Shown here piece after piece: positions 8,533 to 16,613 of a DNA stretch of 61,417 nucleotides (position 1 is the stretch's first letter; the number at the start of each line of letters is the position of its first letter). Source of the DNA: an uncultured Gemmatimonadota bacterium (lineage in GTDB: Bacteria > Latescibacterota > UBA2968 > UBA8231); NCBI GenBank assembly GCA_903893785.1, contig CAITNQ010000088.1, positions 1 through 61,417 on the forward strand, in the 5' to 3' direction. Under the pieces are notes generated by a model. It did no database searches, was not told where the DNA came from, and was given only the letters and a program-made list of their open reading frames with translations. A program made the translations under genes and the position numbers.

Positions 8533-10389
8533 ATGACGGCCCAGCCCCTGCGCCTCCTGTGGCGATGGTGTCGTTCCCCGCTGCCGCTGACTGCGTGTGC
8601 GCTCCTGTTGGCCAACTGGCAGTGTCAGACGGCGCCCCACGAAGCCGATCCACCTGTGCCGCCCGCCGACCGCGAGTCGTGGGGCGTGCGCCTGGAGATC
8701 GCTCGTCCCGGCCTGAATGCCGTGGTCACGGCTGGCTATGTGCGCGAGTGGCTCACCGAGTGGACGGTTCAAGGCGACAGCGGGGTCACGGTCGCGTACG
8801 CGGACAGCCTGGGGGAGCCGCTAGCGCGGGCGGCCGCCCGGCGCCTGTGCCTGCGCGGCAATGGCAGCCTGCTGTCGCTTGCCGACAGCGTGTCAGTCAC
8901 CATGGCTGACACGCTCGCGATTGAAGCTGACAGCCTCATCTGCGATGCCGACGCCCGTTGTCTGCGGGTGCCTGGCCGCTGCGCTCTGCGCTTCCCCAGC
9001 AGCACCAATCTGGGCGATTCACTCTGGGCCCTGCTCGACGGCGGCCGGTGGTCGTTGGCGCGGCTTTCGTCGTCCTGGCGGGACACCGGTCGGGCAGAGA
9101 CCGCCCGCCTCCACGCCCGGCGCGCTGTCGGGCAGCGCGGGAGTGTGGCCCAGGTCGAGTACGACAGCCTGGAGGTGGAGCAGGGGACGCTGCGTTTGGC
9201 CGCCGGGCGTGGCGTCCTGGATCAAGGGCGTGGCGTGCTGCTTCTCTTTGACGGCGTAACCGGGGCCGACAGTGGCCGCGCTCTGGCCGCCCAGGAGGCC
9301 GAGTGCTCGCTGCGTGACCGTGCCTGGGTGGCCCGCGGGGCCGTTCGCCTGACCGCTGACCAGGGTGATACGGCGAGCATCGTAACTGCCGACGAGATCA
9401 GCAGTCGTGGACCGGCCGGCGTCTTGACGGCCGTCGGGCGCCCGGCCGAGTGGCGTCGGGCTGCACAGTGGTTGGCGGCACCGGTCCTGGCCCGCGGCGC
9501 CGACGCCAACTGGCAGGCCCGCGGCGGCGTGACTTATGTCGCTCGTGACTGCCGCCTTCAGGCCGCCGGCCTGACCGCCTCGACCAATGGTGACAGCCTG
9601 GCCGCGACCGGCGCCGTCAGCGTTACCTCTGACCGCATGCGGGGCATCGTGCGGGCTGATTCGCTGCGCCGCCGGCCCGGCGCTGATGAGTTGATCCTGT
9701 CCGGCCAACCCCGTCTGGAGCGGCACGGGCCCGATGGTGCGGCCCTCAGGGTCGGCGCCCGAGCCCTCAAACTGGGCCCTGCGGCCCGGCAGCTGACGGG
9801 TGTTGGCGACTTCACCGTCGATGTGGGCGACTGGTCGGTGCGGGCGGCGCGGGGGATTTACGACGACTCGACGCAGACCCTGGTCCTGGCGGGCGCGGTG
9901 GTAGCCCAGCAGCAGCGCCCGGATGGGGGGTTGAGCCACCGGACCGAGGCTGACACCATGGTGGTGTGGCTGCACAACGACCGACCCGACTCACTGGTTT
10001 TCCCGGCCGCGGTCTCGGGTACAGTCGAGCCGGCCGCCGGGCGCGTCAGTTGGGTGCAGGGGCGCGCCGGCACCGGCACCTTTCGCGACGGCCGCCTGGC
10101 CCGCGTCGTGCTGGTGGGCGACGCGCGAGTGCTGCACCGACGCACCGACGGCGATCAGGTGGTCCGCTTCGGCGGCGATCGCGCGGCTCTGGATTTCTCT
10201 GGCGATGACCTGGCCTCGGCCCGCCTGGACGGCAAGGCGGAACTGGTTTCGTGGAGCGCGGGTGATGCCGACACCGCCGGGACGGCCAACCGCACTGAGG
10301 GGCAGTCGATGCAGGTGCACTTCCGGGCCGGCGCCGTCGAGCGCATCCAGATGGGACCCGGCGTCGAGGGTAGCTACTTCCCCCCCTGA
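8533..10389 (+). CDS. LptC/LptA-like lipopolysaccharide export protein
   Basis: A 618-residue extracytoplasmic protein. An N-terminal hydrophobic segment (PLTACALLLANW, residues ~19-30) acts as signal or anchor. Residues ~45-140 resemble LptC (RPGLNAVVTAGYVREW...YADSLGEPLARAAA). The remainder contains repeated beta-strand units of the OstA/LptA type (DSLRRRPGADELILSG, ARGIYDDSTQTLVLAG). LptC and LptA are normally separate ~190-residue proteins forming a periplasmic bridge that carries LPS outward. The length and repeats suggest a fusion or extended bridge protein. lptB follows after 18 nt, which supports this role. I use ATG 8533 (GAGGTG 5 nt upstream) rather than GTG 8521. The lipobox-like QC site has a poor consensus, so lipidation is doubtful. 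Confidence 0.75.
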   Translation: MTAQPLRLLWRWCRSPLPLTACALLLANWQCQTAPHEADPPVPPADRESWGVRLEIARPGLNAVVTAGYVREWLTEWTVQGDSGVTVAYADSLGEPLARAAARRLCLRGNGSLLSLADSVSVTMADTLAIEADSLICDADARCLRVPGRCALRFPSSTNLGDSLWALLDGGRWSLARLSSSWRDTGRAETARLHARRAVGQRGSVAQVEYDSLEVEQGTLRLAAGRGVLDQGRGVLLLFDGVTGADSGRALAAQEAECSLRDRAWVARGAVRLTADQGDTASIVTADEISSRGPAGVLTAVGRPAEWRRAAQWLAAPVLARGADANWQARGGVTYVARDCRLQAAGLTASTNGDSLAATGAVSVTSDRMRGIVRADSLRRRPGADELILSGQPRLERHGPDGAALRVGARALKLGPAARQLTGVGDFTVDVGDWSVRAARGIYDDSTQTLVLAGAVVAQQQRPDGGLSHRTEADTMVVWLHNDRPDSLVFPAAVSGTVEPAAGRVSWVQGRAGTGTFRDGRLARVVLVGDARVLHRRTDGDQVVRFGGDRAALDFSGDDLASARLDGKAELVSWSAGDADTAGTANRTEGQSMQVHFRAGAVERIQMGPGVEGSYFPP

Positions 10390-10407
10390 AACGCGGTTGA
10401 GGTCGGC

Positions 10408-11154
10408 ATGTCCCTGCGTACCGAGAACCTGCAGAAGCGCTACGGTCGTCGGGCCGTGGTCTGCGGCGTCGATCTGTGCGTGGAACCCGGCGAAGTGGTG
10501 GGCCTCCTGGGCCCCAACGGCGCCGGCAAGACGACCACCTTCTATGCCATCGTCGGCTTCGTCCGCCCCGACGCCGGGCGCATCTTTCTGGACGATATTG
10601 AACTGACTCAGATGGCCATGTACCGGCGGGCCCGGCAGGGGATCGGTTTCCTGCCGCAGGAGCCGTCGGTGTTCCGCGGGCTGTCAGTGGCGGACAATAT
10701 CCGGGCCGTGCTGCAGATCAGGGGCGTCAAGGGAGCAGCCCTGGAGGCACGCACCACCGAACTGCTTCAGCAGCTCGACCTGGTCCCCCGCCAGCAGCAG
10801 CGTGCCGATACGCTGTCCGGCGGCGAGACGCGCCGGGTTGAGATCGCGCGGGCGTTGGCCCTGGAACCCCGCTACATGCTGCTGGACGAGCCTTTTGCCG
10901 GCATCGATCCGCGCACCGTTGAGGACCTGCACCGCATCGTGGGGCGACTGCGCGACCAGGGGCTCGGGGTGTTGATCACCGACCACAACGTGCGCGAGAT
11001 GCTCGAGATCACCGACCGGTCCTACATCCTGGTGGACGGCCGCATTCTCACCTCCGGTGACGCCTCGGCATTGACCCGTGATCCGCAGGTTCGCCATGCC
11101 TATCTGGGCGACCGGTTCCGCTTTGAGGCAATGGATGGCACGCAATCTGCTTGA
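10408..11154 (+). CDS. lptB: LPS export ABC transporter ATP-binding protein LptB
   Basis: Cytoplasmic ATPase that powers LPS extraction from the inner membrane together with LptF/LptG. At 248 residues it has the family's usual length. It carries Walker A GPNGAGKTT, the Q-loop segment IGFLPQEPSVFRGLSV, ABC signature LSGGETRRVEIARALA, Walker B YMLLDEPFAGIDP and the switch histidine in TDHNVREML, all characteristic of LptB. It starts 18 nt after the LptC/LptA-like gene, so the two form one operon. lptF/lptG are not in the window. The stop codon overlaps the -35 box of the rpoN promoter. Confidence 0.96.
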   Translation: MSLRTENLQKRYGRRAVVCGVDLCVEPGEVVGLLGPNGAGKTTTFYAIVGFVRPDAGRIFLDDIELTQMAMYRRARQGIGFLPQEPSVFRGLSVADNIRAVLQIRGVKGAALEARTTELLQQLDLVPRQQQRADTLSGGETRRVEIARALALEPRYMLLDEPFAGIDPRTVEDLHRIVGRLRDQGLGVLITDHNVREMLEITDRSYILVDGRILTSGDASALTRDPQVRHAYLGDRFRFEAMDGTQSA

Positions 11155-11179
11155 CTTAAGCCTCACCTCGCCGTATAAT
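11151..11179 (+). promoter_or_regulatory. Promoter for rpoN, overlapping the lptB stop codon
   Basis: TTGACT (11151-11156) and TATAAT (11174-11179) are spaced by 17 nt, the best housekeeping promoter in the window. The -35 box includes the lptB stop codon TGA (11152-11154). Transcription should begin near 11186, leaving a leader of about 65 nt before the rpoN start. Confidence 0.85.
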
Positions 11180-11250
11180 TGACTTCGCGCCTTGCTCATA
11201 TCGCCCAAAATCATTGTCTGCGTGTTACTTACATAGTATGTCGGGTGCCC

Positions 11251-12708
11251 ATGCTGCGCCTCTCCCAGAACCTCAGTCTGCAGCAGAAAATGGCTCCGCA
11301 GCTGATTCAGTCGCTGCAGCTGCTGCAGATGTCGACGCTGGAACTGGAACTGGAGGTGCGTCAGCAGCTCGAACTCAACCCGCTGCTCGAGGAGTCTCTT
11401 GAACTCGACGAGGAGCGCGAAGAGGAGAAACCGGTTGAGGAGGCGCTCAAAGAAGAGCAGGAGTTGCCCAAGGAAGCCGACGAGGTGAACTGGGACGCCC
11501 TGCTCGATGAACAGTTCGACCAGGGGGCCTACAACACGGAGCGCAGCGAATACGACCCCAACTGGGAGGTGGACCGCGAGCCGCAGGAGAACCGGATCAC
11601 CACCATCCCGCCGTTGGTTCAGCTCCTGCAGGAGCAGCTGTCGCTGTCTGACCTTGAAGGCGATGACCGGCAGATCGCCGAGGCCATCATCGGCAGCCTC
11701 GATGAAAAGGGCTACCTGGCCTGTTCGGTGGAAGATATCGCGGCCGTGCTGGAGGCGTCAGCCGAAGAGGTGGCCCGCGTCCTGACAGTCGTACAGGGTT
11801 TCGACCCTCCGGGGGTGGCAGCGCGTGACCTGCAGGAATGCCTGATGATACAGCTGCGGCAGCGCGAAGGGCCTGCCGTGGCACTGGCCCTGCAGGTGGT
11901 GCGCGCACACATGGAGGACCTGACCAAACGGCGGTACGGACGCATCACGCGCGCTCTGGAAGTCAGTGCGGAGCAGTTGCGCGAGGCCATCGAAGTCATC
12001 CAGAGCCTGCAGCCACACCCGGGGTCCTCCAGCGCCAGCGACTACAACGGTCTGCTGACGCTGAACATGGACGTGACCTATATCACGCCCGACCTGATCG
12101 TCGAGAAGGTGGGCGACGAGTGGGTCGTATCGTTGACCGACGGTTCGCTGCCGTCGCTCCGGATCAATACGGATTACACCCGTCTGCTCAAGGACTCGCG
12201 GCGCAATGGCCGCGATGAGGTGCAGACGTATGTCTCACGCAAGCTGAACGACGCCCGCTGGCTCATCAATGCCATCCACCAGCGTCGCGCCACCATGCTC
12301 AAAGTGGCCAACTACCTCGTACGGGCCCAGATGGGCTTCTTTGAGCACGGGCCGGCACACCTCCGCCCGATGGTCCTGCAGGACGTGGCCGATGCCGTCG
12401 GCATGCATGTCTCGACCATCAGCCGGGTGAGCAACGGCAAGTACATGCAGACGCCCCATGGCGTGTACGAGCTCAAGTACTTCTTTGACAGCAAAGTGAG
12501 CCGCGACGATGGCGAAGACGTTTCGGCCCGTAGCGTCAAGGAGCGGATACAGCAGCTCGTCAGCGATGAGGACAAGGCCAATCCCCTGAGCGACCAGGAG
12601 ATCGGCGACATCCTCAGCTCCGATGGGTTGCAGATCGCCCGCCGTACCGTGGCCAAGTACCGCGACCAGCTCCGCATTCCGGCTCAGCGCTACCGCAAGG
12701 AACTCTGA
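11251..12708 (+). CDS. rpoN: RNA polymerase sigma-54 factor
   Basis: Directs RNA polymerase to -24/-12 promoters that need an enhancer-binding ATPase. The 485 residues contain the glutamine-rich activator-interacting region I (MLRLSQNLSLQQKMAPQLI...), an acidic linker (residues ~50-110), the core-binding domain, the helix-turn-helix (HVSTISRVSNGKY) and the C-terminal RpoN box ARRTVAKYRD. I use ATG 11251 because relatives begin just so; GTG 11245 is also possible and no clear ribosome binding site decides. The strong promoter at 11151 suggests expression independent of lptB. An NtrC-type activator that would need this factor is encoded at 34706-36127. Confidence 0.97.
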   Translation: MLRLSQNLSLQQKMAPQLIQSLQLLQMSTLELELEVRQQLELNPLLEESLELDEEREEEKPVEEALKEEQELPKEADEVNWDALLDEQFDQGAYNTERSEYDPNWEVDREPQENRITTIPPLVQLLQEQLSLSDLEGDDRQIAEAIIGSLDEKGYLACSVEDIAAVLEASAEEVARVLTVVQGFDPPGVAARDLQECLMIQLRQREGPAVALALQVVRAHMEDLTKRRYGRITRALEVSAEQLREAIEVIQSLQPHPGSSSASDYNGLLTLNMDVTYITPDLIVEKVGDEWVVSLTDGSLPSLRINTDYTRLLKDSRRNGRDEVQTYVSRKLNDARWLINAIHQRRATMLKVANYLVRAQMGFFEHGPAHLRPMVLQDVADAVGMHVSTISRVSNGKYMQTPHGVYELKYFFDSKVSRDDGEDVSARSVKERIQQLVSDEDKANPLSDQEIGDILSSDGLQIARRTVAKYRDQLRIPAQRYRKEL

Positions 12709-12726
12709 AGCCACTGCCTTGCGGAC

Positions 12727-12743
12727 GGGCCACCCCCTGGCCC
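12727..12743. terminator. Short hairpin between convergent rpoN and LarA-like genes
   Basis: GGGCCA-CCCCC-TGGCCC forms a 6-bp stem in the 58-nt gap between two converging genes. There is no T-run, so this is a weak candidate. Confidence 0.35.
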
Positions 12744-12766
12744 TGACTCCGGCCCGCCCCGCTCGC

Positions 12767-14029
12767 TCAGCGCTCCTTGGAAAGGCGCTCCAAGCGCCCA
12801 TCCGTGTCGAAACGGAAGGGCCTCGGCCCGGCTGTGGCCTCCAGATCAGGGCGTTGGCCGAAGCACGCGTACAGCGGGGCGGACACCTCGATATGCGCCA
12901 GTTCCAGGGTGCTGGCAATGCGCACGATGCGCGCTGCCGCAGTGTCCTCGAGGTGCTGCACGCGGAGTGCCCCCTCGATCGCGTCCCGGTCGCTCCCCAT
13001 GATTACCGGTATGTGGGCCCGGTTCAGGAAGGTCGTGGTGAACACATTGGCGTAGGTTGCCTGCAGGTCAATGCGCTCGAACAGGCGGCGCGTGACTATG
13101 TCCGCCAGTCCGACGCCGTTGGCATTGCCGTGCGTTCGGTCTGTCAGGTCCAACACGACGATGCGGGCAATGCCCGGTTCCGTGGGCTCGGGCACGCCGG
13201 GCAGCATCATGCGGCCAATGACGTTGGTGTCCATGCCCGTACCCGAGATGTCCTTGCCCATCTCTTCGACGATCAGCAGGTCGATGCCGTGCACCAGCAA
13301 GCGGGGCATGGCTTGTCGTGCTTCCTGCAGGAGCAGCGGCTCCTGTTCGGCGAATTCCTGCGGCTTGAGGACCACGACGCGCGCGGTCTGCTCGTAGGCA
13401 TTCTCGATCAGCGCCACGCCCAGGAGGATGGGCGCCCGGTCCAGAATGACTTTGCCCCAGGCCGGAATCAACCGCGCCAGGCGGTCGGCGCCGCCCGCGT
13501 GCGCCATGGTGGCGCCGCGGTGGCTTCCCAGCCCGATGGTCATCATCTTCATCAGGCCGCTCTCGTACTGCCCGCGGAAGGACGTGTGCGGTTTGATCCG
13601 GTTGACGAGCACGACGCCGTCGGCCTCCAGAGCCAGCCGGTTCAGCAGTACCGGCGTCCCGTCCTCCAGCGACCCCACTTGGACGACGTCCATGGTCGCC
13701 TCTACGGGCGCACCCACCGTGGTCTCGGTGATGCCATAGCCGGCCAGAACCTGCCGCTGGCCGTCGGGATTCGCGCCGCCGTGGCTGCCCATGGCCGGCA
13801 ACACGAAGGGGCGCCCCCCGGCCTCCCGGATGGCTGCGACGACGGCGGCTGTGATGGCGGCAATATGCGCAATACCGCGGCTGCCGGCGGCTACGGCGAT
13901 GCGGTCGCCCGCGCGTATCGCTGCCCCCAGGTCGGCGGAGGCCAGCAACCTGCGGACCTCAGCGACAGGGTCGTGTACCACGTCGGCAGCAAAGTGCTGG
14001 CGCACCGGAACCATCTCGGGAAGCTGCAT
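12767..14029 (-). CDS. LarA-like (DUF2088) family protein
   Basis: A 420-residue cytosolic protein of the nickel-dependent lactate racemase superfamily. The N-terminal half shows the family's nucleotide-like fold (AGDRIAVAAGSRGIAHIAAI), MGSHGGANPDG where LarA has its first histidine motif, and the lysine-containing RIKPHTSFRGQYESGLMKMM. True LarA uses a pincer nickel cofactor made by LarB, LarC and LarE, none of which is here, and the LarA GGPK motif is not evident, so the substrate is open. The start is ATG 14029; a TTG at 14053 is the alternative. It is last in a four-gene operon, 48 nt after the TPP subunit gene, which suggests it acts on a 2-hydroxy- or 2-oxoacid from the same pathway. 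Confidence 0.75.
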   Translation of the reverse strand: MQLPEMVPVRQHFAADVVHDPVAEVRRLLASADLGAAIRAGDRIAVAAGSRGIAHIAAITAAVVAAIREAGGRPFVLPAMGSHGGANPDGQRQVLAGYGITETTVGAPVEATMDVVQVGSLEDGTPVLLNRLALEADGVVLVNRIKPHTSFRGQYESGLMKMMTIGLGSHRGATMAHAGGADRLARLIPAWGKVILDRAPILLGVALIENAYEQTARVVVLKPQEFAEQEPLLLQEARQAMPRLLVHGIDLLIVEEMGKDISGTGMDTNVIGRMMLPGVPEPTEPGIARIVVLDLTDRTHGNANGVGLADIVTRRLFERIDLQATYANVFTTTFLNRAHIPVIMGSDRDAIEGALRVQHLEDTAAARIVRIASTLELAHIEVSAPLYACFGQRPDLEATAGPRPFRFDTDGRLERLSKER

Positions 14030-14077
14030 CGCCGGGCCTGCTTGGTTAGCCAATGCGCGCCATGCCGGGACCCGAGC

Positions 14078-14647
14078 TCATGGCGCGGGGTTCACGGCGG
14101 CGCGCAGTCTTCGGGTTCTTTCGCGGATGTAATAAACAGGACGCGGCACCGGCTCATTGGCTGGCTCGACCTGCCAGACCTGCACGCATAGTCCAGGTCC
14201 GGACAGCAACCGCGGCAGGGCCGCGTCGAACGCGTCGTTGTCGCTGACCCTGGCCACGTTGGCGCAACCCGCGCCGCGGGCCAGGGTGCCGAAGTCAACC
14301 TGGCCAGATCCCGGGATGGGCTGGTTGCCCGTGACCTCATAGGTGCCGTTGGCGACGATGACGAGGCCCAGGTTCGCGTCGGGGCGCTGGCTCAGGGTGA
14401 CCAGCGACCCGAGCGACATCAGCATGCTGCCGTCGCCATTGAGGACGATCACCCGGCGTTCGGGACGGGCGAGGGCCAGACCCAATCCGAAAGCCGGCGC
14501 CTGGCCCATGGAACTCTCCACCATGGCGAAGTCCAGCGGGCCATCGGACTGCCTGGCCCAGGGCGACGCCACGCTCATGGTCGAGACGACCACCTGGTCG
14601 CGCCGGTGGCGCGCCAGCTTCTCCAGGCACAGGTATTTATCCAGCAT
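14078..14647 (-). CDS. TPP-dependent decarboxylase, cofactor-binding (beta) subunit
   Basis: A 189-residue half-enzyme equivalent to the C-terminal domain of phosphonopyruvate or sulfopyruvate decarboxylases (ComE-like). It contains the thiamine diphosphate motif GDGSMLMSLGSLVTLSQRPDANLGLVIVAN split as usual (GDGS then an N about 25 residues on), preceded by ESSMGQAPAFGLGLALARP. It pairs with the subunit encoded immediately upstream: the upstream TAG directly abuts this ATG (14648/14647), so translation is surely coupled. These enzymes decarboxylate a 2-oxoacid to an aldehyde; the particular substrate cannot be told from sequence. Confidence 0.85.
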   Translation of the reverse strand: MLDKYLCLEKLARHRRDQVVVSTMSVASPWARQSDGPLDFAMVESSMGQAPAFGLGLALARPERRVIVLNGDGSMLMSLGSLVTLSQRPDANLGLVIVANGTYEVTGNQPIPGSGQVDFGTLARGAGCANVARVSDNDAFDAALPRLLSGPGLCVQVWQVEPANEPVPRPVYYIRERTRRLRAAVNPAP

Positions 14648-15151
14648 CTACCGCAACTCACCCGGGTAGAGGACGGCCGCCGGCAGTGAAGCCTGCAGGG
14701 CGCTCTGCGCCGCCGTGGCCAGCAGACCGCAGTCGCGTCCGGAACGGAGCATGTAGTAGGGGATGTTCCAGGCTCGGAGCGTCGGTTCGCAGAAACTCGC
14801 CGCCGTGTCGACCCGCTCGGCGCCTGGTTCCAGCGAGCTGTACCCGCGGTACCCCACGATCATCACGACCGGGATGCCCATGTTGTAGAGCGTGCCGCGG
14901 AACGCATCGCCCGCTTCCAGCAGCCCGGTGTTCTGCAGCAACAGCATCGGACGGGCACCACCGACGTGCAGGCCCGCCGCCAGCGCCATGGCCTCCCCCT
15001 CCCGCGTCACCAGGACCACATCGACGCGCCGGTCCTGCCACGCGGCGGCGAACAGGCCTCGGGAGCCGTTGTCGGGCACGCCCACCAAGTGGGTCGTGCC
15101 CGACCGCACGATGGCTGCCCACAGCGCTGCGGCCTCGATCGTGTCGTCCAT
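14648..15151 (-). CDS. TPP-dependent decarboxylase, pyrimidine-binding (alpha) subunit
   Basis: A 167-residue partner of the downstream gene, equivalent to the N-terminal domain of phosphonopyruvate or sulfopyruvate decarboxylase (ComD-like). It holds the conserved glutamate that activates thiamine (VTREGEAMALAAG, residues ~48-60) and the family's VGVPDNGSRGLF and LLQNTGLLEAGDAFRGTLYNMGIP segments. The active site would form between the two chains. The start ATG 15151 follows the RidA-like gene by 38 nt, so all four genes of the operon are probably one transcript. Confidence 0.85.
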   Translation of the reverse strand: MDDTIEAAALWAAIVRSGTTHLVGVPDNGSRGLFAAAWQDRRVDVVLVTREGEAMALAAGLHVGGARPMLLLQNTGLLEAGDAFRGTLYNMGIPVVMIVGYRGYSSLEPGAERVDTAASFCEPTLRAWNIPYYMLRSGRDCGLLATAAQSALQASLPAAVLYPGELR

Positions 15152-15189
15152 GCGTCAGGCGACGCTGGCCTGAGTCAGCGTGGCTGGCT

Positions 15190-16386
15190 TCACGGCGTGA
15201 ACAGGGCGCGACTGGAGATGCCGCAGGCGACCCCCGGACGCTGGATACCGCCCATGAACTGCGCCGTTCGGCCGGCCGGCGCCGCACCGGCGTAGAAGCC
15301 GGCGAAAGCCTTGTTGAACGGGGCCAAGCCGGCGCGCCCTTCGGCGCTGGCATCGGCAGCCACGACGTAGGCGTTGTTGAACACGCCGTCTTCGCGCAAG
15401 CCGCGGCCGCCGGCTTCTCTTACCTGGGCGTCAATGGCAGCGAGCACCTGACCGGCATCGTCGCCGGCCACCGCACTGACCATGAGCTCGCGGATTCCCT
15501 GGTAGTCCAATGCGGTCCAGGTGCTGAAGCCATCGACCACGGCCCCCGACCGGGTCAGCCGCACATCGCCCGCGACCACGCGCGGTTGGGGTTCCACAAT
15601 GCCGTCCAGGTTGGGAATGCGCGATACGGGGTAAATGAGCCCCGCCGGCCGGTCGTCGCCGAAGTATTCGGCGAACACGCGGCGGACGATCTCGATGCGT
15701 TCCCAAGCCTGCTCCGGGGCGTCGTCCACGCCCACCAGAATCTCCATCCAGGCGGTCTGGCGACGGAAATCGATCCCCTCTCGGGCAAAGGGTTTGGCAT
15801 ACTGCTCTTCCAGCACAAAGAGCATTTCGGCCGCTAGATCCGGCCCCAGCGTAGTGACTGTCTTGCCGTCCTGCTGGTGCATCACGGAGGCGCCGGAGGG
15901 TTGATGATCTACCCACGTGCCGTAGTCAACCCGACCATTGCCGACGCTGACACGGTCGCCCCGCGCTGCCTTGATCTGCACCTCGAACAGGGCCTTGGGG
16001 TCAGGGTAGCCGGCTGCATGGGTGAACCGCGCCATGCGGTTGGAGCGCAGCGGGCCGCCGGTCACCGCGTTGATCATCGGGCCGTACACGGCGTTGAAGT
16101 CATTCTTGCGGCGGTCGCACACCTCGCGGTCCAGCGAGGGGGTGGTCCACAGCACGTCGGTCTTGTACACGTCTGACCAAGTGGCGCCGCCGAGCGCCAG
16201 TCCGGCGCGCAGGTTCTCGATGGTGCCGAACCACTGGGAGCCCACATCCGCCGGGAACTGCGTGCCGACGTTGCCGCTGGGCTCGACCAGGCGGATGACC
16301 CGGCCGTCGTCACCGACCAGCACGGCCTCCGACGTTTGGGAGAACACGGCGCCGGGATTGTGGCGGATGAGGTGCACGTGCGCCAT
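15190..16386 (-). CDS. Double-domain RidA/YjgF-like protein
   Basis: A 398-residue protein whose N-terminal ~130 residues (SQTSEAVLVGDDGRVI...PSGNVGTQ...TIENLRAGLALGGATWSDV) and C-terminal ~140 residues (STWTALDYQGIRELMVSA...ACGISSRALFTP) both resemble RidA. RidA hydrolyses reactive 2-imino acids to 2-oxoacids, which would feed the decarboxylase encoded next. The usual catalytic arginine is not obvious in either copy, so the activity is uncertain. ATG 16386 has AGGAG 8 nt upstream; the 34-codon extension to 16488 is rejected because it runs across the promoter. First gene of the four-gene operon. Confidence 0.7.
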   Translation of the reverse strand: MAHVHLIRHNPGAVFSQTSEAVLVGDDGRVIRLVEPSGNVGTQFPADVGSQWFGTIENLRAGLALGGATWSDVYKTDVLWTTPSLDREVCDRRKNDFNAVYGPMINAVTGGPLRSNRMARFTHAAGYPDPKALFEVQIKAARGDRVSVGNGRVDYGTWVDHQPSGASVMHQQDGKTVTTLGPDLAAEMLFVLEEQYAKPFAREGIDFRRQTAWMEILVGVDDAPEQAWERIEIVRRVFAEYFGDDRPAGLIYPVSRIPNLDGIVEPQPRVVAGDVRLTRSGAVVDGFSTWTALDYQGIRELMVSAVAGDDAGQVLAAIDAQVREAGGRGLREDGVFNNAYVVAADASAEGRAGLAPFNKAFAGFYAGAAPAGRTAQFMGGIQRPGVACGISSRALFTP

Positions 16387-16450
16387 CGGCTGCACTCCTG
16401 CTTGCGGGGGGAGGGTGGGCGGGCCGTCGCCCTGGAGGTACAGGCAACAG

Positions 16451-16479
16451 AAAATAGGCCGCTGGCCGCCGGGCGACAA
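16451..16479 (-). promoter_or_regulatory. Promoter of the RidA-TPP-LarA operon
   Basis: Minus strand TTGTCG (16474-16479), 17-nt spacer, TATTTT (16451-16456). The leader to ATG 16386 is about 58 nt. It lies back-to-back with the promoter of the glycosidase-like gene, so one regulator could control both. Confidence 0.6.
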
Positions 16480-16514
16480 GGCTGACAACGGCTTGCCGAC
16501 GGGGCCGTTTCGGC

Positions 16515-16543
16515 TTGCCGGCGCCCGTGGCGCTGCCTACACT
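16515..16543 (+). promoter_or_regulatory. Promoter of the glycosidase-like gene
   Basis: TTGCCG (16515-16520), 17-nt spacer, TACACT (16538-16543); transcription should start near 16550, about 64 nt before ATG 16614. Confidence 0.6.
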
Positions 16544-16613
16544 TGCGCCGCCGGCGGCGTGTCGTCAACCCGGCGTGGCACGCCGAAGCCGGCACCAAAC
16601 GGGGAGGCAGGCA

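Noticed and set aside
8533..8650. Lipoprotein signal in the LptC/LptA-like protein
   Set aside because: The only early cysteine is preceded by NWQ, which does not fit the lipobox rule of a small residue at -1.
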